From contig OX291543.1 in assembly GCA_946406115.1 (NCBI GenBank), forward strand, positions 24,640,815 through 24,704,814: DNA of 64,000 nt, written 5' to 3'. The translations under genes and the position numbers were made by a program. This DNA comes from Apoda limacodes. Taxonomy: Eukaryota > Arthropoda > Insecta > Lepidoptera > Limacodidae. The notes beneath the pieces were generated by a model. The model saw only the letters and a program-made list of their open reading frames with translations. It was not told the origin of the DNA and searched no databases. Below, piece after piece: positions 10,341 through 23,300 of the stretch (position 1 is its first letter; every line of letters starts with the position of its first letter).

Positions 10341-10883
10341 GTGCGGCGCACACTGGAACGAAAATCGATTTTTAACTATCGTTTTTTGCGCTTGATATAG
10401 CTTCTGTTTACTATCATAATGTTTTTTGAAAAAAAAATGTAACTTTAAGTACTAAATGTAATAAATACTCATTGTGTGAGGGTAAGTCACTTGAAAATAT
10501 GAAAGTAAAAAGGTCATAAAACACAATCTTTTTAATCGACGATTTTAATAAAAAAAAGTATTGAAATAAACAAAAAAAAACCGCAGCAGTTCGCGTTATA
10601 TGAAGTACGTCAAAAAATCACAAATAATTATTACTAAAACTATCTCCAAGGATATTACGGTTTTCCTTGCGGTACCAGAGATATCCGGATTTTTCGTACC
10701 AGCTCCATACAAATTTTTCGGTAAAAAATATAAGTTTGTTGTTTTCATGCCAAATGGACATACATGTTTTATTTGGACATAAGTATATTAAACAGAAGCC
10801 ATATCAAGCGCTAAAAACGATAATTAAAAAAGTGAATTGCTATGTTTTTGAAAGTCGATTTTCGTTCCGGTGTGCGGCGTAGC
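10341..10883. mobile_element. inverted-repeat (foldback) DNA element
   Basis: The left arm GTGCGGCGCACACTGGAACG (10341-10360), followed by AAAATCGA, matches the reverse complement of the right arm at 10855-10883. A second inner pair, GCGCTTGATATAGCTTCTG (near 10388) and CAGAAGCCATATCAAGCGC (near 10793), is also inverted. The element is about 540 bp and AT-rich inside, with no transposase frame. This fits a MITE or foldback element of an unassigned superfamily. Confidence 0.65.
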
Positions 10884-11660
10884 GCAGCTCTAGATCACGA
10901 CAGCGCGGTCAGCATTGCAGCCCGTGATGGACAAGCTGAAAGGCCGAGAGCGTACCTAGCTTCAGCAGCGCAGTCATTGCGTTACAGGACTTGTATAGTG
11001 CTTTACTCTAACAATGCGAGTTATTTAAATATTTAATTTTAAATATAACCAGCTAAGAAGGTCGACTTCTCAAATAATGCTATCGAAATACTGATTACAT
11101 TTGAAATATTTTTGAGTTAAACCTTGTGGCACCTGACTATTTTCTAAACAAAACTCGAAGTAATGGATTCTCAAAGAAAAGTGCTCGTAGCTTAACTCAC
11201 AAAAACTCTACTGGCGCATATTCGAGTAACAAAATAATGATCACATTTCTATCATTTTTCAGTAAACATACGTAACGTAACGCATCATGTTACGCTTGAG
11301 ACCAATTTAAAAAAAAAATTGATATTTTGTTGTTACAATTACCCTTTTCAAAATTCATGAATCTGGTTACGAGAAAGGTTCAGGGTGTTGCTATTGAGTT
11401 ATTATTGTTTTGGGTCGCAGGTTGTTCAACATAAATCTTCTATCTACTACCAGCGAAATGAATTTCTCTTTGTGTTTATACAACTACTGAGTGTTGTTAC
11501 TTGCTATTTCAATTGTATAAATGTTAGGTAAAAGGTTTATTTATGCTTGTAACATTTAATTGGATTATTTTTGTGGACTAAGTCTCTTCATATATCTACA
11601 TGAATCTTTATAATGAACATTATATATTTGTTGTAGAATATATACATATATATATAAGAT
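10884..11660. other. no gene recognised
   Basis: GC-richer until about 10990, possibly more of the same element, then AT-rich. Nothing supported. Confidence 0.4.
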
Positions 11661-11760
11661 GTAGCAAAGACGTAGTTGGGATTTTCATTAGCCAGACTTG
11701 TGCCTCGAAATTGGTAGAGCGCTTACAAGGAATGTAAGGAGTGAAGGTTAATCTTTTTAT
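11661..11760 (+). mobile_element. tRNA-like SINE copy
   Basis: Contains CAAAGACGTAGTTGGGATTT, TTGGTAGAGCGCTTAC (box A-like) and the tail GGTTAATCTTTTTAT. It shares head, body and tail with the copy at 29393-29535, but the box B area is deleted. Confidence 0.6.
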
Positions 11761-11781
11761 ATATATATATATATATATATC
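11758..11781. repeat. (TA)n microsatellite
   Basis: Uninterrupted TA dinucleotides next to the SINE tail. Confidence 0.9.
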
Positions 11782-11789
11782 TATATAAA

Positions 11790-13369
11790 ACAGACAATAT
11801 TGGTTAATTAATATACATTGGTTTTTATTGAATTTAAGGGCAGTAAAGTATGTGAACTTTGCACGTCCATGAAAATTCAAACGAAACTCAACGACGTACC
11901 TTGATAAAATTGCAAAATTTTACGTCCCACCGCTACTTTTAACTACGAAATAATACGTACATTCTTTTATACGTGATGGACTACGACACAACCTACCAAG
12001 TTCTAATTTTATGATTCATGATCTGGATGTATGCACCCTTGATGTATATTTAAAAAAAAAGTGTGACCTCCCAAATATAGGGCATGACCTACGTAAGTTC
12101 CGTTTTTCCATTTGGCTACAGACCGGCCAATTATGAGTTGGGCTGACATTTGTTTTTAAGGGTTTATTCTTTACTTAGAGTTGTTAATGCACTGGTTTTG
12201 GTTTTTAGGGTTTTCCGCTCGGTGCGATGTTGATTCCTACAAAAGAAATTCATCAGACTGGAATATTACCCTTGCCTTGCTATTTAAAATGGTAAAATTT
12301 TAAGCAAAGTGCAGTTTTTTCGAAGTCAAGATTTAAATGTAGCAGCTTTTAACATTTTGCATTGCATTGAGGTATATTAGATGCCAGAAAGCCGATAGTG
12401 GGAAAGAAATCACCTGTTTACAAAAGCTCATTATGATAAAGTCGAGAAGGGTAAGTGGTTTCGATGTCTACCTCGTGTTCTGAGTGGCGGCGGTTTGAGG
12501 CCGGCGTGAACCACAAGTCTATTCCTTATTTTTCATTTGTGTTTGTTTGTTTACACAACTGGTTTACATTTATACATGTATGTATGTATATTTATACAAG
12601 ACATACATTAAAAAACGTGTGTAAAGTTCACAATCCGCACTGGCCGCGGGTTGCGTGATGGTCTATGGCCCAAATCGCCCTCTCCCAAGATGAGGAGTAT
12701 GCAGGCTGGTAAGGAAGTATGGCATGTAACAAAGAAAAGCAGAAATAAAGATTAATTATAGACTTGTCTTCAAATACTCAAAAGAAAGTAAATAATCAAT
12801 CAAGTGAGATTTCACTACATAATTTACGAACACAAACAACAAAAAATGTTCCCCGTAGCGGTCACCCATCCAATGACTGAAAATACCCGTAGTTGCCTAA
12901 CTTTGTATAAACGTACTTTACGATAAAGCAAAAACAACAAAAAATGTTTTGTTTTAATAATCAAGTAGTATAGCCTTAGGAATTCCACGCCGATTACCGA
13001 ATATAGCACGGGTAGAGCCGCGGACCTTTGACATACAATGCACTCATACCGTCGTTACCTACCTTATAATAGTTTCAACGAAGTTCGAATAACAAAGTTT
13101 AAACAATAAAAAAATTGGGTTCGTTATTGTACTGGCAAGTAAATTTCGTATTAAAAGGGTTCCTTATTTTTTCTACTAGAATAGCAGCTGTATTTTTTTT
13201 AATATGACAATACTTTACTAACAGCACCTAAGGAAGAAATATCCCAACCAAGCGAATACAGAAATAGGTGTTTGCAAAACATTTGCTGTCACGTTAGGAC
13301 CCGGGCCAAGTTACTTATGTGCGATAGGGACAACTGCACCTTGGGCTGATTTGACCTAGTTACAATCAT
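11790..13369. other. no gene recognised
   Basis: AT-rich. A short family A-like block (ACCTACGTAAGTTCCG) lies near 12090 and a TGTA run near 12576. The open frames are short and featureless. Confidence 0.45.
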
Positions 13370-13710
13370 TTTCACAGAAGTACAATGTATTTCTATTGCC
13401 GCTATAACAATAAATACAAAAAATCAGAAGAAAATAAATATTTAAAGGGCTCCCCTAAAAAAAAGAAAAAAAAGAAAGCTAAGATTTTTTTGCTCGTTTC
13501 TGCTCGATATTGATAACGGCAACAGGTAACCGCTTGAAATATTTACAGATTATTATGTTATATATTCACATTAAAAATAAATAATTTAATTAAAATAAAA
13601 CAAATAGTTAAGAGGGGCTCCGATACAACAAACGTTATTTTTTGCCGTTATAATAGATAATGGTACGAAAACCTTCATGCGCGAGTCCGACTCGCACTCG
13701 GCCGGTTTTA
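13370..13710 (-). repeat. family A copy lacking its 3' tail
   Basis: The reverse complement matches the start and middle of the family A unit. The head GCGAGTCCGACTCGCAC is at 13681-13697 and the TTGCCGCTATAAC block near 13396. The GGAACCCTA tail is missing. Confidence 0.75.
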
Positions 13711-14029
13711 TTATGATAGAGCAACTACATTATATGTGTATGCTCTGTACCGCCAAGCGCCGCGCTTCAAAGCACTTCAAAGCGTAATATTTCGAAAACG
13801 CATCGCTTAATCGAGAAATGGCACACCTGCAATATTTTTAAACGAGCTATCCAACAACACCCCTTATTACAACAGCGGGATATTTTCTAAGTAAAATACT
13901 TGAAGCGTAGGTCTCCAGACTGGAAATTACCAAAGCTTGCTTATTGTACGTAAAAGGCACTTAAGTAAAGTGCATTTTATTTTACATCAAGATTAAAACG
14001 TAAGCTGCTTTTTTACTTTTTTATAATTC

Positions 14030-14870
14030 TTTCTTTGTTAAATATCACTAAGGTGGCAAACAAGCTTGCGGTCCGCCTGATGGTAAGCGTTTACCGCAGC
14101 CTATGGACGCTTGCAACACCAGGGGGCATCACTCGCGCGCTGCCGACCCTTCAAAAATCTAATGACTTATTTCTTGAAGAACCCCATACTGTTCGTGGTT
14201 GCGTTCGCGGGCGGAAGTTTCTCTAAAACCGCGTTAACCGGAAGTTACTCGGTTCGGTTCTAAAGTGTAAGAATAAATTTCCTGCCTATGGCAAGCGGTG
14301 CGATGGTAGATAGTAGCCCTGGGGATCATTTCGAACAATTCCTCAGAACACATCCCATTATACAAGCGGTAGAACGCACACAGGGAGGCAAAGTCTCTCC
14401 TCAGACTTAAAGGTTCGATATGGCTTGTGAGTTTGGGATCGTCGCGTTTGGTGTCTCGCAGCCCTTCGTTGTACCGAGTCAAAAGGGCCAAGCTGTTATC
14501 CGGATGCCCAGAAATGGCAGCAGTACTCCATATGGAGCCGGGCCTTCTACTTGTAAAGTACTACCCGAGGTAAAGTACTACTTCGCTCTGTTGAGTACAC
14601 CAAGTTTTTTGGACGCCAGCTTCACCTTGTCCTGCAAATGATCTCGGAACTGAAAATCGCTGGAGATGTCAATACCAAGGATCCCAATGAGGAGAGAGGT
14701 AAAAGTATTAGACCTGTAATTTGATGGATCTGATCCCTTTTTTGGGAAATTGCCTATTATGGTAGGAAAGCGCAAAGAGGCGCGTGAGTACAGGACATAA
14801 CTCAGGAGCACACCGTTTAAGCACTACTGCTGGTATACCGTCTGGCCCACTCGACTTATAAATCGAGAAT
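14030..14870 (-). pseudogene. non-LTR retrotransposon (Jockey/CR1-type) RT remnant with internal deletion
   Basis: Read on the minus strand, it starts with SGPDGIPAVVLKRCAPEL and FPKKGSDPSNYR, the first RT blocks. It then jumps directly to IGILGIDISSDFQFRDHL and KLASKKLGVLNRAK, omitting the catalytic YADD region. The C-terminal block DDPKLTSHIEPLSLRRDF and LFEMIPRAT follows, and the copy ends near AAGGTGGCAAACAAG. The same family is at 56435-57370, where the catalytic part survives. Frameshifts separate the pieces. Confidence 0.8.
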
Positions 14871-14879
14871 TAAACAGAA

Positions 14880-15469
14880 AAAACAGATTTCTGGCATGGT
14901 CTTACCACACCACGGTATTGTAGGTGGTACGACGAATTTATCGTTTATTTCAAGGCTTAATATGATTATTAAACTGAAATATTTACTAGATTTTTTTGTT
15001 GCTGAACACATGTTATTTTGTTGTTTTCGTTATAACAATATGAACAAACGTCAAATGAAAACTGTGCCTAAAGATTGGTGCTGATTCCGTAAAACTGTTA
15101 CGTAGTGATGGAAGAGATTATCAAGAAAATAACGTGGTATTCCATAGGTATTCGGTTACTTTTCTATATACGTACCGAAGTAATTAGGCGATGCAAGTTT
15201 TTTTTACGTAGAGCGTTCAATAAAGAGTGAAAATGCGTATTTAGTGGTACTTTTATAAAATGTAATTTTTTTTTCGATATAGTTGCCTTTTAACATAATT
15301 AAATTTTTCATTTATCACGACCATCAAGGATTATAACATAAGAGTACAAGTACAAAATTATCTCATAAAATTGCTGAAATAATACAAATATAAATTATTT
15401 CATAAAATAACTAAAATAAAGCAAATTTAAATGAATTAAGTTAAATCATACATAATAATAATACTTGGA
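14880..15469. other. no gene recognised
   Basis: AT-rich sequence between the LINE remnant and the mariner remnant. No supported feature. Confidence 0.45.
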
Positions 15470-16625
15470 ATATCTTTTTTCTAAACTTAAAATTTCTTTC
15501 TCAAAAAACTTTTTCTCCTGCGTACCTAAAAAATCCTGTACTGCAGAGACTACGGTTTCAACATCTTCGAATTTCTGTCCTTTCAAATAATTCTTCAGCC
15601 TTGGAAATAGAAAGAAGTCACTCGGGGCAATATGGAGGACGCTAAAGCATCTCGAATTGCAGCCATAGTAACGGCGGACCGGTGAGCCGGAGCATTATCT
15701 TGATGGACCACAACAATTTTTGCTATTTTGCCTCGCCGTTTCTCACAAATTTCGTGACACAGTTTTTTTATTTGTTCTTCACACAAGGAGCCAGTAACGG
15801 TGGCTTCAAGGTCGAGATATTCAATCATGACTAACCCATTACTATGCCAGAAAAATAGAGAAGGAGATCCCTTGATATTGCCGGCCAAACGACTCGCCTT
15901 AAATTTCTCAGGGATTAGAAATGACGGTTCAGATTGAATTTTGTTTCAGGATCATAATGGTGAAGCCACGCTTCATCCATGGTTATAAATCGAGCTTAGA
16001 AATGTTTAGGATCTTTTTTGTAAAAGTTTCAAAGGAGCTTGAAAAATGTTTCTCGTTTGTTTTTCTGCATCGGTGAGCATTTTAGGATCTCAGCGCGTGT
16101 AACTTTTTTCATCCCTAAGGGTTTGTAGCGGATCATATCATACCGCTACAAGCAAGGCTGACGTCACGCGTTCTACATCGCGCTATCAAAGTTTCTTCTG
16201 TCGATGAGTATATATAGAAACCGAACAGAATGATAAGTGGACCACGGCGGTCCCCAGGAATAACACCTCGCATGGCAGGAGATCTCCTCTTTGCCGCCGC
16301 TCCACAGGTTCATGTAAAATGCTCTGCATACTACCAATCGAAATCTTTGTTTCTTCGGCTATAAAGCGTACTGTGATACGACGATCTGCTAAAACAATTT
16401 GTTCAACAATTTTAACCATTTCTTGGGTCACTACCATTGTTGGGCGACCAGAGCGAGAGTCATCATTGGTGGATGTTCTTCCATGTTTAACATCAACGTG
16501 CAACTAAGAATACGGTAGAGCATTTGCAACTAAAGTGTAGTGTTAATCTTGATTAACTTGTTCCGTTCCGGAATTCTTCAAGCAGAGATACTTAATAATC
16601 GCACGCAATTCAATTTTATGCACCT
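15470..16625 (-). pseudogene. mariner transposase pseudogene
   Basis: On the minus strand, order and motifs match a mariner transposase. An N-terminal helix-turn-helix part (IIKYLCLKNSGTEQ) is followed by VKHGRTSTNDDSRSGRP with RRITVRFIAEET and ILHE (16186-16503 frame). Next come VTMDEAWLHHYDPETKFN (first catalytic Asp), VVVHQDNAPAHRS (second Asp), and APSDFFLFPRLKNYLKGQKF (third Asp, DD34D spacing) in another frame. The C-terminal EKEILSLEKRYSKYYYY closes it. Several stops and frameshifts rule out activity. Terminal inverted repeats were not located. Confidence 0.9.
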
Positions 16626-16740
16626 CGTAAGAATTTCGATTTGATAAGGAGAATTTATTTTCATTATAGCTCTTTGACGATAATTTAACGGGAGACAGTT
16701 AATTTTTACTTTAAAAACTTTAGAGATGATTTAGAAAATT

Positions 16741-17230
16741 ATATTATTTTTAACCTACTTCAAAAAAAGGAGGAGGTTTTCAATTCGAATGTTTATATTT
16801 TTTTATTTATGTTTGGGCATAACTCCCTCATAAATAGACGGATTTGCAAAATTCTTTTTTTTATTTAAAAAGGTATACTTCCGAGGTGGTCCTTTATAAA
16901 TGTAGTGCATTTAAAGCTTGGTGTAAATTTGGAACTGGTGAAACGCGTTTTATGTTGATAATTGTAAAACATTTTGTTACTAGTATGGATGTTATTAGTT
17001 TACGAAAAAAGCAATCCGTCACTAAAAAGTAAAAAATATAAACTTTTTAACAGAAAGAAACCGGCTTTAAAAATATGCCCTAAAAAGATAAAAACAATTC
17101 TTTTTTTCCAAAAATCTGATCTGAATAACAGTTTGAAGTTGCTTTCTATGTACCTTACAGTTTATGACACACTTCACTTGCATGACTATCTATTTTATTA
17201 TATTATGGATATCAGTATATTTTTTTGAAG
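16741..17230 (+). repeat. lepidopteran GAAGTCGG/GGAGGAGG repeat
   Basis: Begins ACCTACTTCAAAAAAAGGAG, then GAGGTTTTCAATTCGA and CATAACTCCCTCATA. Related blocks are at 48605 (same strand) and 26270-26296 (opposite strand). The family is common in Lepidoptera; its class is not resolved here. Confidence 0.5.
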
Positions 17231-18903
17231 CTGGTTGTTTTTGTTTTTATTAAAAATATATGAATGTTTTTTATTTTATATTATTTGTTTATAGGTCAAA
17301 AATTTGTTTTGGCTGAATGGATTTGGATGATATTTATTACACAGACAGAACATGGCTATACTACATACTTATGGCTTAATGAGTTTTTCAGTAGCAAAAC
17401 CGCACCCCCCATCCTTTTTTAAGATGACAATTTTTTTTTTTGGTCGGTAAAAAACAAAAACGCACATAAAATCGGTTCTAGGTTTTAATGTTCAACACTG
17501 TAGCTTCAGTACAAAACATAACAAATTATAATTAATAACATATTTATAAATATTATCAATAATATTGATTATAACTAAGAGTTTTCAAATATGTATGAGC
17601 ATAACAATATAAATAATTTCCTATTAATAAAAAAACTCGATTTCAAAACTACTTAATATTATGATGGTACATTTTATGCATTGAAATTGACGTAGTTTGT
17701 TTTTTGAACTACATTTTAACTATTATTATAATAAAATATAATAAAAATCAACAGGTATTTGATTAATATAAAAAAAATTGCTAATCGAATTACGTAATGA
17801 GTGAAAATTCCAAAAAAAACCTTGAAAATTTGATACTTGAGCCTTTAGTAAAATTACCTACATATTAGAAGGTCAAGTACTTATCCGCCATTTTTTAATA
17901 TATTATAAAAGTACAGGCCTATATTAAAACTCAAGTTTGTGACCTTCCGCAGGTTCTGCCATGTCCAAAAACAAATAAAATTTTTAAGTATTTTAGTTGT
18001 CATTAAATTAAGCTAAAACCATGGGTTTTCTAGAGAAGTTTTTTTCTCGCGGAAAAACAAGACTAAATGCGCTACAATTTGGTTTAGAAACTTAGATTTT
18101 TGATAACGACCTCTACCTACTAACATATCCAAAAATGGCGAATACCCGACATACCAAGGTAGGTAGAAACAATTTTTCATACAAATAAACTGGGCTATTT
18201 TTAGTAGGTAGTAGATTAATATGTACCTACTAGGGTTAGGCCACATCTGGCGGAAGATACGTTGGCATATTTTTGTTCAATCGGCTTTGACTACGTCAGT
18301 CACTACGCTCGTCTTACCAACGGATCATCGGTCATTATCTACACTTGGATAGTAATAATATCTTTTTTTTCTGTTTCGATATTACGTGACCAGCGATGCA
18401 CGACCAAATGTGAACCAATAAAAATTCTCGTTTTCTTGCACTTTATTTTGGAAATGAACCCCGAATATACGTTGGGCTAAGCGAAGTATCTTCTGTCAGA
18501 TGTGAGTTTACCATTAAGTCTAAAGTCCAGTTATGTTAATAACTAGACGAACTTTATGATCCATTATTATTAATACCTACTTTTTAAAAATACAATAATA
18601 AAACCTAAAAAAAATTTACTCATTTACAATTTAATTTCAAAAATTCGCCCACATAAATCTTAACAAAAGAAATTGTTTTTTAAGTCATAAACATTGTAAT
18701 GAAATACAGGTAGGAATTAACTAGGTAATCAACTACAGCTAGAAAAGGTCCCACAAAGACGTATCAAGAAATAGAAAAAGAGTTACTTGTTACATTTTAG
18801 CACGATCAGTAGTTGATATATTAATATTTTATTTTTCTAATACAAATACTAGTTATATTAATTATTATATGTTTCATAAATACACACAGTTGTTTTTTGG
18901 TAT
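17231..18903. other. no gene recognised
   Basis: AT-rich with many homopolymer runs. Short CTACCTAC blocks near 18110-18230 suggest degraded repeats. No coding frame supported. Confidence 0.45.
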
Positions 18904-19420
18904 TTAACCCTCCTTTACCCGTGCGTTGGTCTACAGGACCGACGAAACATCTTTTCGTATTTATTTCTTTATTGGTGAATGCGATAGTCGAGTCTTTTTA
19001 TCTGCCGGATTTATCGCTAGGTTTATTATAGTGCACACCGGAAGTTTGTGCGAAACTCACATGTGGTCGCATTTGTCGCCAATCGGTCTGAAAAATACTT
19101 TCATGGTATGTCCTGATTGATATGGCGAAGCTCATAGCTAAGTCAAAATATAATTTTTATATATATTTTTATGTGTATTTTTGAATATTTAAAAGTCCTT
19201 TTTGTTTTTTGTGAAAAACTTGATTTAGAAGGCTGTTTTATGGTAGAATGATAGTCTGTAAAATATATAATAACAAAGCATTACATAGTATTTATGTATT
19301 GATTACATCCTTTAGTTTTAAGGAAATATAATATCTATTTAGGTTTTCTTACTAAAATACAATAAAAATAGGTTCCAAACATTCGGTCCGTGAGACCGCG
19401 GGTAGATACTTAGGTGTTAC
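18904..19420. mobile_element. possible piggyBac-type MITE
   Basis: TTAA at 18904 is followed by CCCTCCTTTACCCGTGCG and GGTCTACAGGACCGACG. Near 19385-19420, CGGTCCGTGAGACCGCGGGT and AGATACTTAGGTGTTA form an imperfect inverted counterpart. The 64-codon frame inside is not recognisable. TTAA is the piggyBac target, but the right-hand target is not intact. Confidence 0.3.
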
Positions 19421-19840
19421 AAAAATTGGCGCGGGCATAGGAAGTTTAAACACTCGGTTCTATTTATTTATCAGTCTAGTGTATACATAGTAGCGTAGAA
19501 AACATTTACCAGAGAAAAATATAATTAAACTATTTATGTAGTAAGTATTCTTATAATTGAATCCCTTCTATACCATTGAACAAGTGTAAACATTGTTGGC
19601 AACTAATCTAAAGAAACTTTTGAAGTTCCTAATAATCGCCATCATCAGACACTTGATTCTGTAGGAATTCTTTTCATTCCTCCTATTGCTTTTAGAACTT
19701 ATAAATATCACATGAACAAACATTTCTAAAATGTCTCTAAAATTACTAATACCACTTTTTATCTCGTCAGAATTAATTAATTATTAATTAATTAATTAAT
19801 TAATTCCAAGGGGACAAATTAGAAACTCTTCACATTTCTA
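19421..19840. other. downstream region of the transporter gene
   Basis: AT-rich, with a TTAA/ATTA run at 19775-19805. On the minus strand this would be the 3' UTR and downstream sequence. Several AATAAA-like signals exist and no single one can be chosen. Confidence 0.4.
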
Positions 19841-20376
19841 TCAAACTGATGTAGTTATTTGTTCTATTAAGTGATGTTCCCGACGTCGACAAGAGTTTCT
19901 ACACGATCCACCGCGGCTCCATGTGCTGCCACTCCTGGCAAGACCTTCTGGAACGCTACGAGTTGAACGAAGAGGTGGCGCACGTCTACAATAGCATTCT
20001 GGGTAATGAGCTGCCGAATAACACACGCGGTTTAAAGGAGCGGCATAAGACAAGGACTTTGGCAGTCGAGTAGTGCAGCTATTTCCAGACCATCCACAGT
20101 AAGCTGTCGCCCCTCCAGCGCCGCAAGCGCACCAAGCTGGCTCACACCTTGGTGGTGGAGTTACACATGGACACCCTTCGGACACTGTAGGTGCAGGAGC
20201 AGGCGGTGGTGGGTCGGGCTCTCGTTTTGAGAACCCCACGAAGAAAAGCAGTAAGGCACCGGTTAGGGTAGCGGCCGTGGAAAAATAAAATCCTGCTCTT
20301 GGCACTTGCTGATTGATGTACCCAGTTACTGGAACACCAACTATAACAGGAATGGCTTCAGCTCCTTGGACAAATC
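19841..20376 (-). CDS. MCT-like gene, exon 10 (helices 11-12 and unusual tail)
   Basis: The acceptor is TTGAACAG and the TGA stop is at 19841-19843. The first 50 codons encode GFVQGAEAIPVIVGVPVTGY and FYFSTAATLTGALLLFFVG, helices 11 and 12. After SKREPDPPPPAPAP the frame continues for about 115 Cys-, Ser- and Arg-rich residues. This is exactly where the opposite strand shows a high-GC3 coding-like sequence. The tail is thus probably an accidental read-through of antisense DNA rather than conserved protein. The helix part is secure, the tail is not. Confidence 0.75.
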
Positions 20377-23300
20377 CTGTTCAACAAGTATAACATCAAG
20401 TTTAATAAAACTGAAAGATGGTTTGCTGTGATTAAGCTGCGGGATTTAGCTTTGCCCCATACAAATTTATCTACAGCCCCTTTTAAATACGTGATATGAA
20501 GCAATTGAACTCCCATACAAACTTTCTCTCCCTGTTAACTTATTAATTTGTTATTTGCATCTAAATATCCATGTACCAGTTTTAGTAATTTTGTAAATAA
20601 ACAACCAAAAATTCCGTACAAATTTTGATATGCATTTAAACCCAAATTATACACAAAAAATATTTATGTATATCCACATATTTGATAAAAATAAAATTCC
20701 TTGTTTTTTTTTTATTTTCTGCTGGTCCATGGTCTACATAAACTAATTCTACAGACGCAGTACTCAAGTGGTTGGTAAAAAGCTGAAATTTGTCGCATAT
20801 AGAAAAAATTTTGAATATGTTTGACTTTTAGCAGTCTTTTTTAAAGTTCGGACAAAATATTTACTGAATTCCACTTTACAAATTTTACAACATTTTATTA
20901 TTTCATACCGTCGCGATCTTTTATAAAATGGCAGTCCATTAAGAGGCAAGGCAATTCATATAATAGGTGCATTACTAGAATGGACTTACCCCAAACCTTC
21001 GCAAAATGTCGACCCCTAATGCGCTCCATTGTCAGCATTTTCAGTGAATAGAGAAATCCACCCAAACACAAACCGTACATCCAAGCGAACAACACATAGC
21101 CATGGTAGCCTTCAACGCTGCTTAAGGCAAGCATGGAAATACCTAAAACATTAAAATAACGTGAAACCCAACACATAAAATAATAATGTCAATATTGATT
21201 TACTATGAAAAATCAATACCTATTCCTAACATAGCTGTTTGGCACAAATATTGTTTTGAGACAAGGCACTGTGCCGATGGTCGCACCAACACAAGCCCAA
21301 AGCCAGCACAACCAAGAACGGCGGCGAATCCCAAAAAAGTTTGAAGTAACACCAATGCACTCTCTTCCAAGCCTTCTTGTAAACCTTGTAAAGCCTGAAA
21401 AGAAAACATTTTTAAGTACAATGATCAAAATATGCTACTAAATCTACATAAAGAGTAAACTGAGTGATTGACTGATATATCAAGGCACAGCCTTATACTG
21501 AATCTAGAGACTTGAAATTTTGAACAGAAGTACCTGTTATAACGTAGGCAACTACTAACAGATGATTTGGCAAAATTCATTCTCTAAAGTCGTATAATAA
21601 GGGGTGGATTTTTGAATAAAAATCCGTAATTTTTGCAACTTAATAAAAAATGGTATTTGACCTTTAAGTTTAAAATTAAAACTGGCATGTTATACAGTTT
21701 TCGGAAAAACATTCCCTAGAGGGCAAAATAGAGGATGAAAATTGGTATGATACCTAATTCTGATATTTTTGTACTATAAACAATTTTGCACGAAAATAAC
21801 AATGACCGCACAAGTGCCTTTAACTTCTTAATTTTTTTTTATTTTTAGCTAGAAGAAATTATGCTTATAAACTAATTTCTCATTTTTGGAAAAATAAATC
21901 CATCGTATTTGTTAAAAACATATCAAAACTATTAGATTCTATTACCTATCAACTTTTGACAACATTTTAACGCTAATAAGTAATTATTGTCCTCCAAGTG
22001 TTGTTGAAAACAGTCGTATGATACTTGTGAGGTGTAGTCAATAGACAGTCGTCTGAATTACGCAACCCACAACCTCGTCTGTAATGAGTCGCCCAGCTCA
22101 CATGTACTATTCTTGTACGGTTTTTAAAATATAGAACGATAACTAGGCCTCACTGGCCGCCGTTACCTGGCCACCTAATGCTTATGTAATCGAAGCTTTA
22201 ATTTTCTTTAAAAGTCTACGCAGACGAAGTCGCGTGAATAAACTAGTAACCGATATTTTGGTCCAACAAAATATTTTCATCAAAAACAAAAACTCTTAAA
22301 TCTCATCGTCAATACTTAAGTAAGGCCAAAATTCTTTTACCTTTCAAACACTTACCAGAAAAAATACGGGAGTATAAAGTCCGAAAGCTGCTAATCCAGC
22401 GGATAATAATAAAACTTTTGCGGGTCGAGATTGAAGAGGGCTTAGGTCAATAATTGGAGATCGCTTAAGGCCTTTCTTTTCTTTAACCTGTAAAAGTAAT
22501 TTAACGGTGAGTAGCAATTTCAATAGGCTGAAGGAATTAAATTATTAAGTAGGGAGCAAGTTGTTTATCTTGCTTGAAAGCGGCACTCGCTCTCTTGGAA
22601 TAATAACTACATCCAAATTAACATTTGAAATTGATTAAGAAATACGATTACTTTCACAGCCCGGATAAAATGGAAATCGTAACTGCTAATCTTATTGGGA
22701 GATTTATCTTTTTTACTCGAAGCGTTCCGCTTATATTAAAATATTTTTGGAGTTTACTTCTTAAAAATCTATTTACATTTAATAAGTTTTATAGAAAGTA
22801 AAACACGATTCTGGGTGTAACACGTATAACATTGTTACGCGTGTAACATTGTTATGCGTAACACATTTTACAAGCAAGATATGACCTACTTTCTGGTATC
22901 CAATTAAGCTAAAATTTAATATAATTTTTATTGTCTTGACAAGTCGGTACTCTGGGTTTAGATGATGTCCCGGGGACTGATGATGAAGCCGAAAGGTAGC
23001 TACATAGTAACTCTGTGATGATACAACGCACCCTCATCAAGTTTGGGCTTGTTTGATTTGTCATGAAAAGCAGTCTGGTCTTAGATGATATCTAGAGTCT
23101 AAAAATGAATCCAAAAGGTAAGGAACTCTGAAACGTAACGAAGCAACCTCATTGAATTTAAGATCGTTTTGATTGGTCGTGACAAGCACTGTGGTCTTAG
23201 ATGATATCCAGGGTCTGAGCCAATCGCACCCAAAGATTAAATTCCAGTCGTACGTCGGAGCTGACATGCACTTTTTTGGGTGCCATACCCAAAGGGTAAT

